From assembly GCA_945876865.1 (NCBI GenBank), contig CAMCPZ010000003.1, positions 1 through 64,000 on the forward strand: DNA of 64,000 nt. The letters run 5' to 3'. The stretch comes from Bifidobacterium breve. GTDB taxonomy: Bacteria; Actinomycetota; Actinomycetes; Nanopelagicales; Nanopelagicaceae. The position numbers and the translations under genes are program-made. The notes beneath the pieces are model-generated. The model ran no database searches, was not told where the DNA came from, and worked only from the letters and a program-made list of their open reading frames with translations. Shown here in pieces: positions 30,976 through 41,168 of the stretch; within the stretch, counting starts at the first letter, position 1; each line of letters begins with the position of its first letter.

Positions 30976-31359
30976 ATGCCTCTAGGTCGCGTGAAGTGGT
31001 ACAGCCTTGAAAAGGGTTTTGGATTTATTGAATCTGAAGAGGGCGCAGATGTTTACTTAGCATCTTCAGCTCTTCCATCTGGTGTTGCAACAGTTAAGCC
31101 AGGAACCAAACTTGAATTCGGAGTTATCGAAGGCAAGAAGGGTCCACAAGCAATGACTGTTCGTTTGATTGACGAGCCGGCATCTGTCGTTGCAAATAAT
31201 CGAATCAATCATGATGATCTAGCAACAATGATTGAGGACACAATTAAGATTTTGGATAAGGTCGGAAATGGTTTACGTCACGGTCGCCATCCATCTGGCC
31301 CAGATGCTGATCGCCTAGCTAAAGTTTTACGCGGTATTGCCGGACAATTCGAGAGCTAA
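30976..31359 (+). CDS. Cold-shock domain protein with C-terminal extension (actinobacterial CspB type)
   Basis: MPLGRVKWYSLEKGFGFIESEEGADVYLASSAL; RBS AAAGGAG upstream; track ORF starts upstream at 30937. Confidence 0.88.
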   Translation: MPLGRVKWYSLEKGFGFIESEEGADVYLASSALPSGVATVKPGTKLEFGVIEGKKGPQAMTVRLIDEPASVVANNRINHDDLATMIEDTIKILDKVGNGLRHGRHPSGPDADRLAKVLRGIAGQFES

Positions 31360-31541
31360 TTACTTTCGCGCTTTGCCCGTCTTATTGTGTAACGAAGTCC
31401 AATCACGCCTAAGCTGATTCCGAATACACAAATCCATTTTGCATTTGTGCTGGCATCAAGAGCAAAGTTTGCAATCAGGGCTACAAACCAGAGAGCAATA
31501 CCGATAATAATCACGGTGATCGCACTTCGTAAATGAACCAT
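31356..31541 (-). CDS. Small membrane protein (DUF2530-like)
   Basis: 61 aa with two hydrophobic segments; downstream of serC. Confidence 0.6.
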   Translation of the reverse strand: MVHLRSAITVIIIGIALWFVALIANFALDASTNAKWICVFGISLGVIGLRYTIRRAKRESN

Positions 31542-31545
31542 CTAA

Positions 31546-31626
31546 TTAATCACCGACTAGGACGACGATAAAAACTGCAATGAATAGCGCCCCAAGCGTT
31601 AGGAGTCTGCGAGTTCTATAACTCAA
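31546..31626 (-). CDS. Putative 26-aa single-TM microprotein
   Basis: TTG-start minus-strand ORF LSYRTRRLLTLGALFIAVFIVVLVGD* in the serC/DUF2530-like gap. Confidence 0.3.
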   Translation of the reverse strand: MSYRTRRLLTLGALFIAVFIVVLVGD

Positions 31627-31630
31627 GAAC

Positions 31631-32761
<1,131 letters not shown>

Positions 32762-33427
32762 CTACGGGTTCAGGCGATTAACTTGCCAATCGGTTTTTTG
32801 TGAGTCCGAACGCACATAGCGCAAGCGATCATGCAATCTGGAATGGCGGCCCTGCCAAAACTCGATACTGACTGGGCGTACTAAATATCCGCCCCAATAT
32901 TCTGGTCTCGGCACAACCGACCCTTCCGGATACTTCTCTGCGAGCTGCGCATACTTTGCTTCAAGTGTTTCTCTCGAATCTAATTCAGTTGACTGCGCAC
33001 TTGCAGTCGCACCAATTTGACTGCCCCAAGGCCGGGCTGCAAAGTAATCATCGCTCTCTTGCGTACTTACTTTTTCAGCAGTTCCGATAATTATTACTTG
33101 GCGCTCCATTGGATACCAAGGAAATACAAGTGAGACTTTTGGATTGTTTGCAATTGCGTCGGCTTTACGCGACAGGTAATTTGTGAAGAAGGTAAAGCCA
33201 TCAGATGAAACATCTTTCAATAGAACGGATCGGCCAACCGGTGCGCCATCGGTAATTGTCGAAAGCACCATTGCATTAGCTTCGACCACCATAATGTTTT
33301 CGCTGGCCTCACTTAGCCATTTCTTGAATTGCTCAATTGGATCGCGGGCAAGGTCAGCTTCAGTCAAGCCAGCCTGGCCATATGAAAGGCGCATCGCCCG
33401 AATGGTCTCCCGATTGATTTCGCTCAT
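32762..33427 (-). CDS. pdxH: Pyridoxamine 5'-phosphate oxidase
   Basis: RSVLLKDVSSDGFTFFTNYLSRKADAIANNPKVSLVFPW, SEYWGGYLVRPVSIEFWQGRHSRLHDR-like C-terminus; start refined to MSEINRETIRAMRLSYGQ. Confidence 0.92.
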   Translation of the reverse strand: MSEINRETIRAMRLSYGQAGLTEADLARDPIEQFKKWLSEASENIMVVEANAMVLSTITDGAPVGRSVLLKDVSSDGFTFFTNYLSRKADAIANNPKVSLVFPWYPMERQVIIIGTAEKVSTQESDDYFAARPWGSQIGATASAQSTELDSRETLEAKYAQLAEKYPEGSVVPRPEYWGGYLVRPVSIEFWQGRHSRLHDRLRYVRSDSQKTDWQVNRLNP

Positions 33428-33544
33428 GGCTGTATCTAACTTCACTTTCGCCCCGCCTGCATCTTGCGACCGTTTAGGCGCCCCTAGTTTGGTTTCATCC
33501 GCAAAAGTGTGGACAATACGCATAACTAATTGAGGGAGCCCGTC

Positions 33545-34657
33545 GTGTCAGAAGTTTTTAAGCCCGGTCTTGAAGGCGTTATCGCATTTGAATCTGAAAT
33601 CGCAGAGCCGGATAAAGAAGGTAGTGCACTTCGCTACCGCGGCGTCGATATCGAAGATCTTGTTGGCCGCGTAACATTCGGAAACGTTTGGGGCTTATTA
33701 GTAGATAACGAATTTAATCCAGGACTTCCTGCAGCAGAACCATTCCCAATTCCGGTTCACTCAGGTGACATCCGTGTTGACGTGCAATCAGCAATCGCAA
33801 TGCTTGCACCTGCTTGGGGATTCAAACCTTTACTTGATACAACAGATGAAGAAGCGCGTGTTCAACTTGCCCGCACATCTGTCATGGTTCTTTCATATGT
33901 TGCACAAGCTGCCCGAGGCACCGCACCAATGGTTCCACAATCAGAAGTTGATAAAGCACATACGGTTGTCGAGCGAATGATGATTCGCTGGCGCGGAGAA
34001 CCAGATCCACTTCACGTTCGCGCAGTAGATGCTTACTTTGTATCAGCAGCAGAACATGGAATGAACGCCTCAACTTTCACCGCGCGAGTAATCGCATCAA
34101 CTGGTGCAGATGTTGCAGCTTCAATCTCTGGCGCAATCGGCGCAATGTCAGGTCCACTTCACGGTGGCGCACCTGCACGTGTTCTCAGCATGATCGAAGG
34201 CGTCGAAAAAACTGGCGATGCAACTGCATATGTAAAGGGAATTTTAGATCGCAAAGAACGCTTGATGGGATTCGGTCACCGGGTTTACCGCGCCGAAGAT
34301 CCACGTGCCCGCACACTCCGTCGTATTTCAAAAGAGCTAAATGCGCCACGTTATGAAGTTGCACTTGCACTTGAAAAAGCTGCACTGGCTGAGCTTCACG
34401 AACGCCAACCAGATCGCGTGCTAGAAACTAACGTTGAATTCTGGGCCGCAATTGTTCTGGACTTCGCACAAATTCCAGCGCATATGTTTACCTCGATGTT
34501 TACCGCTGCACGAACTGCAGGTTGGTCGGCACATATTCTTGAGCAGAAGCGCACTGGAAGAATTATTCGTCCATCAGCAAGATACGTTGGTCCAGCGCCT
34601 CGTAAAGTTAGTGAAGTTCAGGGCTGGGATGAGTCAGTCCATTCACTCCACAACTAA
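33545..34657 (+). CDS. Citrate synthase family protein
   Basis: GLEGVIAFESEIAEPDKEGSALRYRGVDIEDLV, GPLHGGAPARVLSMIE, MGFGHRVYRAEDPRA; GTG start. Confidence 0.92.
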   Translation: MSEVFKPGLEGVIAFESEIAEPDKEGSALRYRGVDIEDLVGRVTFGNVWGLLVDNEFNPGLPAAEPFPIPVHSGDIRVDVQSAIAMLAPAWGFKPLLDTTDEEARVQLARTSVMVLSYVAQAARGTAPMVPQSEVDKAHTVVERMMIRWRGEPDPLHVRAVDAYFVSAAEHGMNASTFTARVIASTGADVAASISGAIGAMSGPLHGGAPARVLSMIEGVEKTGDATAYVKGILDRKERLMGFGHRVYRAEDPRARTLRRISKELNAPRYEVALALEKAALAELHERQPDRVLETNVEFWAAIVLDFAQIPAHMFTSMFTAARTAGWSAHILEQKRTGRIIRPSARYVGPAPRKVSEVQGWDESVHSLHN

Positions 34658-35993
34658 ACGCAATATCTTCTGGTTCAGAAGAGACCTGCGTCTAGCTGAC
34701 AACCCGGCACTACTTGCTGCAATTGAAAATTGCGATGAATTAATCGCGGTCTTTATCCTCGATGAAAAAATAATTAAAGATAGCGGGGCCAAGCGCCTTG
34801 CCTATTTAGGTCAGTCACTTCGTGCGCTCGATGAATCACTTGGCAATAAATTGCATGTAATTGCCGGAGACCCTGTTGAAACCCTAAACACTTTAATCAA
34901 AAAATATGGCGCAGATGAAGTTCATATCAGCCAGGAATACGAACCTTATGGTGCGGCTCGTGATGCAAAAGTTGAAGCAAGTGGAATCAAATTAGTTAAG
35001 ACCGGAAGTCTTTATGCAGTCGCCCCTGGTCGAGTATTGAAACCAAGTGATGCGACTCCGTATCGGGTTTATACCCCGTTCTATAAAGCCTGGTGTTTAC
35101 ATGGCTGGCGCAAACCAGTGGCTGCGCCAAAGATTTTAAATCTAGTCACACCAAGTGCGGATTATCAAAACTTTCCAGATTGGCAGATCCCAGAAGGATG
35201 CACAATTTCGAAAGCTGGTGAAGCTGCAGCGCTAGCCCGATGGAAGAAATTCAAATCTAGCGCGCTTGCTAGTTATGACACAGAGCGAAATAACGCAAGC
35301 ATCGATGGAACCAGCAAGATGAGTGAGTATTTAACTTGGGGCGAAATTCATCCGCGGACACTGCTTGCTGAACTTGGAACAAGTAATTCCCATGATGTTT
35401 ATCGCAAAGAAATTGCGTGGCGCGAATTTTATGCCGACGTGCTTTTCAATAACCCACACACCGATAAAGATTATTACGCCCCTAGATTTGCAAATATGCG
35501 ATACGACGAACCTGGCGAAAAATTTAAAGCTTGGTGCGAAGGCAAGACTGGATATCCATTTGTTGATGCCGCAATGCGTCAGATTGTTAAGGAAGGTTGG
35601 ATGCATAACCGAACCCGAATGGTTGTTGCATCCTTCTTGGTTAAGGATCTCCACTTGGAATGGCAATTAGGTGCTGATTTCTTCATGGAACATCTAGTTG
35701 ATTTTGATGTTGCTTCAAATGCACATGGCTGGCAGTGGACTGCAGGATGCGGAACTGATGCCTCGCCTTATTACCGAGTATTTAATCCAATCGAACAGGG
35801 AAAGCGTTTCGATGTAAATGGCGATTACATCCGTAAATATGTTCCAGAGCTTGCACATTTAAGCAGTGACGAAATTCATGAACCCTGGGAATTTCTAGAT
35901 GGATATTCAAAAGGTTATCCAGAGCGGATTGTTAATCATGCAACTGAACGTTTGGAATCACTTGCAAGACTTGAAGAGATTAAGCCAGATTAA
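34629..35993 (+). CDS. phr: Deoxyribodipyrimidine photo-lyase
   Basis: NIFWFRRDLRLADNPALLAAIE, SEYLTWGEIHPRTLL, NRTRMVVASFLVKDLHLEWQLGADFFMEHLVDFDVASNAHGWQWTAGCGTDASPYYRVFNP; start refined to the ATG at MSQSIHS. Confidence 0.93.
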   Translation: MSQSIHSTTKRNIFWFRRDLRLADNPALLAAIENCDELIAVFILDEKIIKDSGAKRLAYLGQSLRALDESLGNKLHVIAGDPVETLNTLIKKYGADEVHISQEYEPYGAARDAKVEASGIKLVKTGSLYAVAPGRVLKPSDATPYRVYTPFYKAWCLHGWRKPVAAPKILNLVTPSADYQNFPDWQIPEGCTISKAGEAAALARWKKFKSSALASYDTERNNASIDGTSKMSEYLTWGEIHPRTLLAELGTSNSHDVYRKEIAWREFYADVLFNNPHTDKDYYAPRFANMRYDEPGEKFKAWCEGKTGYPFVDAAMRQIVKEGWMHNRTRMVVASFLVKDLHLEWQLGADFFMEHLVDFDVASNAHGWQWTAGCGTDASPYYRVFNPIEQGKRFDVNGDYIRKYVPELAHLSSDEIHEPWEFLDGYSKGYPERIVNHATERLESLARLEEIKPD

Positions 35994-37363
35994 TTTAAAG
36001 ATTGAACGTATCCAGTTCCGTTTCGTTTTGCTTCATACATCGCTGCATCAGCACGTTTAAGTAGATCCTCCTTTGTCGTTGTTGGCCCTTCGGTTGTAAC
36101 ACTTCCGATACTTACCCCAACTTTTACATCACCAACTGAAAGCGTGAATGGATAGGTGCAAGTTGCCCGAAGTGCAAGCGCCACATCATTTCCGATATTA
36201 CGTTTACCATAAACAACTACGCCAAATTCATCGCCACCAAGTCTGGCGATCAACACATCATTTGGCAGCACTCGATTAAATCTTAAAGTGATCTGTTTCA
36301 ATAGTTGATCGCCAACTTCATGGCCATAGTTATCATTCACAGCTTTAAAGCCATCTAAATCCAGAAGCAACAGCGTTCCAGTTCTTCTGCGCAATAATTC
36401 AAGTTCCGCGATAAATCTTCTGCGATTCGGTAAACCAGTTAGTTCATCAGTTCGTGCATGCTCGCGATCTTCACTCACCATTTTCGCATCACGCAATGCA
36501 AGTGCCATGCGAAGGAAGGCAAGAGAAATAGTCAAGAAGGAAATTATCAGAACAAATGCGGGGAAGTAATTAGGCCGAAATGCACCAAAGGCAAGGATGC
36601 TTGAACTAATCACTAGTGCGAAAGTTGTGGCCCAGGTATTGATGTGCAGCTTTGGAATTTCAGTTTCGCCGCCATGTAGGTAAAGCGCATTAGCTATCAG
36701 CACTAGACCCAGAAGCCAGCCATCATCAGTAAGTGCGGCGAATTCATATCCAGTAGTCGCGGAAAGAAGTAGGAAGAATAAATCGGTAATTGCAAAGATT
36801 GAGATTCCCAGGAAAAGACATAAGCCACGCAGACTTCGATGCTGGAGAATGATTAGCGATAGGCAAGTCGCTACGAGAACGAGATCGCCTACCGGATAGA
36901 GAATTGATAAGAAGACTTCATAACTCTGCCCATCAAAGCGCAGTTGTGCGGGTCGCAACAAGAGACTGGAGATAACACTTGATGTTCCAAGAGCGATTAT
37001 TGCAGTATCCAATAATTCTAAGGCAGTTACTTTCTTTGTAACCGCTAGTGCTCGAATAATTCCAATAATCATCAGAGGATAGAAAGCAATATAGGTAACA
37101 TCGATAAATCTCTCTGAAATTTGAAAATCATAGAAAGAGTTCGAAGTTGAAAAAGTTGATCCAATTGCCCAGAAAAATATTGCGAAAGTTATTGCAAGTC
37201 GTGCTAGCCGATCATTTAATCTGGGAGATTTCCAGGCTATATAGGCCGCTAAGAACGCGATTAGATTGAAGATAATTAAATCGGGAACAATCGAAGGCAA
37301 TTGATTAGCCACCCGAATAATCAGGTGGCTAATCAATAAGAGAAATACTCCTACTCTCGCCAT
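35990..37363 (-). CDS. Membrane diguanylate cyclase (GGDEF)
   Basis: Multiple hydrophobic segments then DELTGLPNRRRFIAEL...IARLGGDEFGVVVYG. Confidence 0.88.
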   Translation of the reverse strand: MARVGVFLLLISHLIIRVANQLPSIVPDLIIFNLIAFLAAYIAWKSPRLNDRLARLAITFAIFFWAIGSTFSTSNSFYDFQISERFIDVTYIAFYPLMIIGIIRALAVTKKVTALELLDTAIIALGTSSVISSLLLRPAQLRFDGQSYEVFLSILYPVGDLVLVATCLSLIILQHRSLRGLCLFLGISIFAITDLFFLLLSATTGYEFAALTDDGWLLGLVLIANALYLHGGETEIPKLHINTWATTFALVISSSILAFGAFRPNYFPAFVLIISFLTISLAFLRMALALRDAKMVSEDREHARTDELTGLPNRRRFIAELELLRRRTGTLLLLDLDGFKAVNDNYGHEVGDQLLKQITLRFNRVLPNDVLIARLGGDEFGVVVYGKRNIGNDVALALRATCTYPFTLSVGDVKVGVSIGSVTTEGPTTTKEDLLKRADAAMYEAKRNGTGYVQSLN

Positions 37364-37391
37364 CTAGCGAGCGTAGGGTAAAAAGCGAAGG

Positions 37392-37964
37392 CTATTTACA
37401 AGCGGTAGAAATGCTGGCCTTCGCAGTGGCTAAGTCATTTGCGGTCTTAGCCTTCCCATCGGTCGCTTCCTTGATTTGAGCGTCAAGTTCCACGATATTC
37501 GCAGTTGCATCTAATACGCGTTGCTTGTTGAGATCAATTCCAGCTTGGACAGTCGCAATCTGCTTTTTCTGGACCTCAGTTGGATTCTTAGGATAGGTCA
37601 GCATGTTCTTGCTCCAGGTATCAACATTCTTCTGTGCGCTTGCTATCAATCTTTCGTTAGTTGTCTTGAGTCGAGTAGCGCTGCTGATTCTGCTGTCAAA
37701 AGATGTTCCTACAGTATCTGCCAACGACTTCGCATTTAAATAGCTTTTATTTGCGTCGATACAAGGTTTCGAAACCCAGACGAGTTTCTTTGAAGTAGTT
37801 GCCGGGTTAGGGGCACATGTGTAAGAAATTTTTCCGATAGTTGCCTTTGCCTTTGCTGGCTTACAGGCTTTATACGGTGTCGCGGCAGATGCACTTGAAA
37901 CACCAAATACCGATCCAGCTAAAACTAGTAGTGCGATTGATATCGCAGAAACTCTCTTTGACAT
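37392..37964 (-). CDS. Secreted coiled-coil protein with Cys-containing N-terminal motif
   Basis: Signal peptide MSKRVSAISIALLVLAGSVFGVSSASAA, then ACKPAKAKATIGKISYTCAPNP...KKLVW; RBS GGAGG. Confidence 0.65.
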   Translation of the reverse strand: MSKRVSAISIALLVLAGSVFGVSSASAATPYKACKPAKAKATIGKISYTCAPNPATTSKKLVWVSKPCIDANKSYLNAKSLADTVGTSFDSRISSATRLKTTNERLIASAQKNVDTWSKNMLTYPKNPTEVQKKQIATVQAGIDLNKQRVLDATANIVELDAQIKEATDGKAKTANDLATAKASISTACK

Positions 37965-37991
37965 ATATACCTCCACGAAATTTACCCAAGA

Positions 37992-38009
37992 ACCACAAAT
38001 CTTTGTGGT
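37992..38009. repeat. Perfect inverted repeat ACCACAAA-TC-TTTGTGGT upstream of the secreted protein gene
   Basis: Read directly; 8-bp arms. Confidence 0.6.
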
Positions 38010-38099
38010 GTTGATATGGCAATTCTATCTTTGCAGATGCAAATTTTCGGGGAGAAGAACTATGTCTGTCAGTGAAATTGCTGTGAATATTTGATTTAT

Positions 38100-38867
38100 T
38101 TAACGTTGTCGCGCTCGGACGTTGATTCCAAGCTTTCGAACAAAGGGTCTCGGGCCAAATCTCGCAACGGTGCTCAAAATTTTATATTGCCATCCCGGGA
38201 TGCAGATCGCCTTGCCGCGCTCGGCTGCGCGCCAAGATTCGCTGACTACTCGATCAGCTTCGAGCCACATGAACTTAGGCAGGCCTGACATTTTCATCTT
38301 TCCACGTTGATGAAATTCAGTGCGAGTAAAACCAGGGCAGAGCGCTGAGATATTGATATTGGTCTTTGAAAGTTCGGTATGAAGTGATTCAGTATGAACC
38401 GTTAAATAAGACTTTGCGGCGCTGTATGTGCCACCAGCAATAAAGCTTGCAACACTTGAAACGTTGATTATCGTTCCAGAATCCCGCTCTAACATTTGTG
38501 GCAACACCGCATGCATAAGTTGCATTGGCGCTTTAGCAAGAACGTCTATCAAGTTTAGTTCGGCCTCGATGTCACTTCTTAAAAAACTATCTTTAATCCC
38601 AAAGCCAGCATTGTTAATCAAAACTTCAATTGGTTTCTTAGGATTTGATAATCGCTTCTCGACTCTTGCTAACTGAGCCGGCACCGATAAATCGGCCTGC
38701 AAGACTTCAACATCTATCTTGTATTTTCTTGATAGCGAGGCTGCTCGTTCTTGTAGCCGCTTTTTATCGCGGGCCACAAGAACTAAGTCGAAACCTTTAC
38801 TGGCAAGCAATCTAGTAAAAGATTCACCAATACCTGCGGTGGCTCCAGTTACTAGCGCAGTGCTCAT
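38100..38867 (-). CDS. Short-chain dehydrogenase/reductase
   Basis: ALVTGATAGIGESFTRLLASKGFDLVLVARD, NNAGFG, YSAAKSYL. Confidence 0.88.
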   Translation of the reverse strand: MSTALVTGATAGIGESFTRLLASKGFDLVLVARDKKRLQERAASLSRKYKIDVEVLQADLSVPAQLARVEKRLSNPKKPIEVLINNAGFGIKDSFLRSDIEAELNLIDVLAKAPMQLMHAVLPQMLERDSGTIINVSSVASFIAGGTYSAAKSYLTVHTESLHTELSKTNINISALCPGFTRTEFHQRGKMKMSGLPKFMWLEADRVVSESWRAAERGKAICIPGWQYKILSTVARFGPRPFVRKLGINVRARQR

Positions 38868-38871
38868 TTAG

Positions 38872-40101
38872 TTACTTTACTATCCCAGCTGTTGATTCAT
38901 CGCGGATGTGCCAAGAAGTTCCATACTCTTCAAGTTTTGCAAGGAATGGTTTTGGATCAAACCACTCAGGACCATTTACTCCAGGCTCTGGCTTCCAGAT
39001 ACCTTCGTGAATAAGTTCCATCGCGATAACTGGATTAATTGCGGTCTGCCATACGACAGCCTGATCACCGTAATTCTCCATGGACCAGGCGTTATCAACT
39101 ACGTTGTAGAGGTAAACCGCTTTTGGTTCGCCGTTTTTATCCAAACCTTTAACAAGTGAACCAGCACAAGTCTTACCAGTCATTCGTGAACCAAGCGTTG
39201 CTGGATCAGGAAGCGAAGCAGCCAAGAGATCACGTGGTGAAACTTGAATGCCTTGAACATCAACAGTTTCAGTGCGATCCATACCAAGCATATGAATGGT
39301 TTTTAGGATTGAAATAAACTGCGCACCAAGACCATATTTGAAGTTAACTTTCTTAGCTTCAATCTTCTGCGGAATTAATACAACCTCCTCGTGTTCAACA
39401 TTTACACATTCGACCGGCCCGATTCCATCAGGGAAATCAAAGATCTCTAGTTCTGAGAATGGTTCGGTTGTATACCAACCACGGCCATCTTCCCAAACAA
39501 GCGGTGGATTTAAACACTCTTCGATTGTTGTCCAAATTGAGAATGACGGTGCAAATTCTGAACCAGCAACAACTAAATTGGATCCATCTAGAACAGTTAT
39601 CGAATCGATACGTGAGAACAATTCATCGCTTGCATACTTTGCGAAGACATCACTTAGACCAGGTTCAACGCCCATTCCAATCAAGGCGTAAATTCCGCGT
39701 TCGCTCCAATTCCAGTCACGTGCAAATTGTTCATCGCCACATTTCACGCCGGTTTCGGTATATGGATAATGCGGATGTGGCCTAGATAGCGACATCGCCA
39801 TATCTAAATAATTCTTATTTTCGATTTCGCAGGCAAGAAATATAGGCATCACAAAACGTGGATCAACTGCGTTGATGACAATATCTGGGTTTGCTTTGCG
39901 AATTAACTCGCGGATATCTTCGAGTTCTGCTGCATTTACTTGTGCGGCGGAGAAGCGGGGATCCTTCAAGCGATTTACGGCATCTTCAGCGCGAGATAAA
40001 TTGCGATCTGCGATTACTAGTTCTGTAATGAATGAACGACGTGAGGCAATATTAGCTATTGCTCGACCAACTCCACCGGCGCCTAAAACTAGGGCCTTCA
40101 T
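38872..40101 (-). CDS. Saccharopine dehydrogenase-like / carboxynorspermidine dehydrogenase-like oxidoreductase
   Basis: MKALVLGAGGVGRAIANIASRR, NAVDPRFVMPIFLACEIENKNYLDMA, GMGVEPGLSDVFAKYA. Confidence 0.8.
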   Translation of the reverse strand: MKALVLGAGGVGRAIANIASRRSFITELVIADRNLSRAEDAVNRLKDPRFSAAQVNAAELEDIRELIRKANPDIVINAVDPRFVMPIFLACEIENKNYLDMAMSLSRPHPHYPYTETGVKCGDEQFARDWNWSERGIYALIGMGVEPGLSDVFAKYASDELFSRIDSITVLDGSNLVVAGSEFAPSFSIWTTIEECLNPPLVWEDGRGWYTTEPFSELEIFDFPDGIGPVECVNVEHEEVVLIPQKIEAKKVNFKYGLGAQFISILKTIHMLGMDRTETVDVQGIQVSPRDLLAASLPDPATLGSRMTGKTCAGSLVKGLDKNGEPKAVYLYNVVDNAWSMENYGDQAVVWQTAINPVIAMELIHEGIWKPEPGVNGPEWFDPKPFLAKLEEYGTSWHIRDESTAGIVK

Positions 40102-40238
40102 TAAAACCAACTCCAAACGAGTATTTTTCTATTTCCTTGAGCCTAGCCCAGCACATTAGAGATGGGCAAATCACAATAAAATTAAGTAAACTAACTTTCG
40201 ATAAAAGTCCAACAAATTTATTTAAAAGTTTAAATCAG

Positions 40239-40314
40239 GTCCTAGTAGCTCAGTGGATAGAGCAACCGCCTCCTAAGCGGTAGGTCGCAGGTTCAACTCC
40301 CGCCTAGGACACCA
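40239..40314 (+). tRNA. tRNA-Arg (anticodon CCT)
   Basis: Acceptor GTCCTAG/CTAGGAC, anticodon arm ACCGC-CTCCTAA-GCGGT, CCA encoded. Confidence 0.95.
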
Positions 40315-40322
40315 GCTAATTT

Positions 40323-41159
40323 CTAATTATGAAAAACAACTGTTTTATCGCCAACGATAAAGATTCTATCTTCGGCAAAATCACGAACCGCGCGGGATAA
40401 GACTCGGCGTTCGATATCGCGACCAGTTGCAATTAAATCTTCAGGTGTTGAGGCATGTGTTACATGGGCAACATCTTGATCAATAATTGGACCCTCATCT
40501 AAATCAGGTGTTACAAAGTGAGCAGTGGCGCCAATGATTTTTACACCACGTGCATGTGCTTGGTGATAAGGCTTTGCACCTTTAAATCCTGGCAGGAATG
40601 AATGGTGGATGTTGATGATTCGACCAAACATTTTTCCGCAGAACTCTTTAGTCAGAATCTGCATATAACGAGCAAGAACTACGAGATCAATTTCAAGTTC
40701 AGTTACCAATTTAGAGATTTCGGCTTCAGCTGCTGACTTGTCTAATGTGCTCTGGTCAATAAATTTAATTCCGTGGGATTCCACGAGAACCTTTAAATCG
40801 CTGTGATTAGAGACCACTGCAGGAATTTCAATCGGAAGCTCACCAAGCTCTTGCAGATAAAGCAGATCGCGAAGACAGTGCGACTCTTTAGTTACAAGAA
40901 TGATGGCTCGCTTCTGCTTAGCAGCTGAACGCAGAGATAGCTTTGGCTTAAATTGGCCGAGCCCGCCCTCTAAAATTTCGCGCACCTTTGCTAAATCCAG
41001 GTCGCTCTCAAAGCGTGTTCGCATAACAAAATCTTGAGTAGTTGGATCTGTAAATTGTTGATTCTCAATTATGTTTCCACGCGCAGCAAGAACCGCAGTT
41101 GTCATCGCATGCACGATGCCAGGCTGGTCTTTGCACTGCAGGGTGACTATCAAATCCAT
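40323..41159 (-). CDS. purU: Formyltetrahydrofolate deformylase
   Basis: ACT domain CKDQPGIVHAMTTAVL, INIHHSFLPGFKGAKPYHQAHARGVKIIGATAHFVTPDLDEGPIIDQD. Confidence 0.93.
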   Translation of the reverse strand: MDLIVTLQCKDQPGIVHAMTTAVLAARGNIIENQQFTDPTTQDFVMRTRFESDLDLAKVREILEGGLGQFKPKLSLRSAAKQKRAIILVTKESHCLRDLLYLQELGELPIEIPAVVSNHSDLKVLVESHGIKFIDQSTLDKSAAEAEISKLVTELEIDLVVLARYMQILTKEFCGKMFGRIINIHHSFLPGFKGAKPYHQAHARGVKIIGATAHFVTPDLDEGPIIDQDVAHVTHASTPEDLIATGRDIERRVLSRAVRDFAEDRIFIVGDKTVVFHN

Positions 41160-41168
41160 TGCAGAAGT

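Noticed and set aside
34434-34628. N-terminal extension of the photolyase ORF overlapping citrate synthase
   Set aside because: The extension lies in the citrate synthase coding region and is not photolyase-like; the ATG at 34629 precedes NIFWFRRDLRL.
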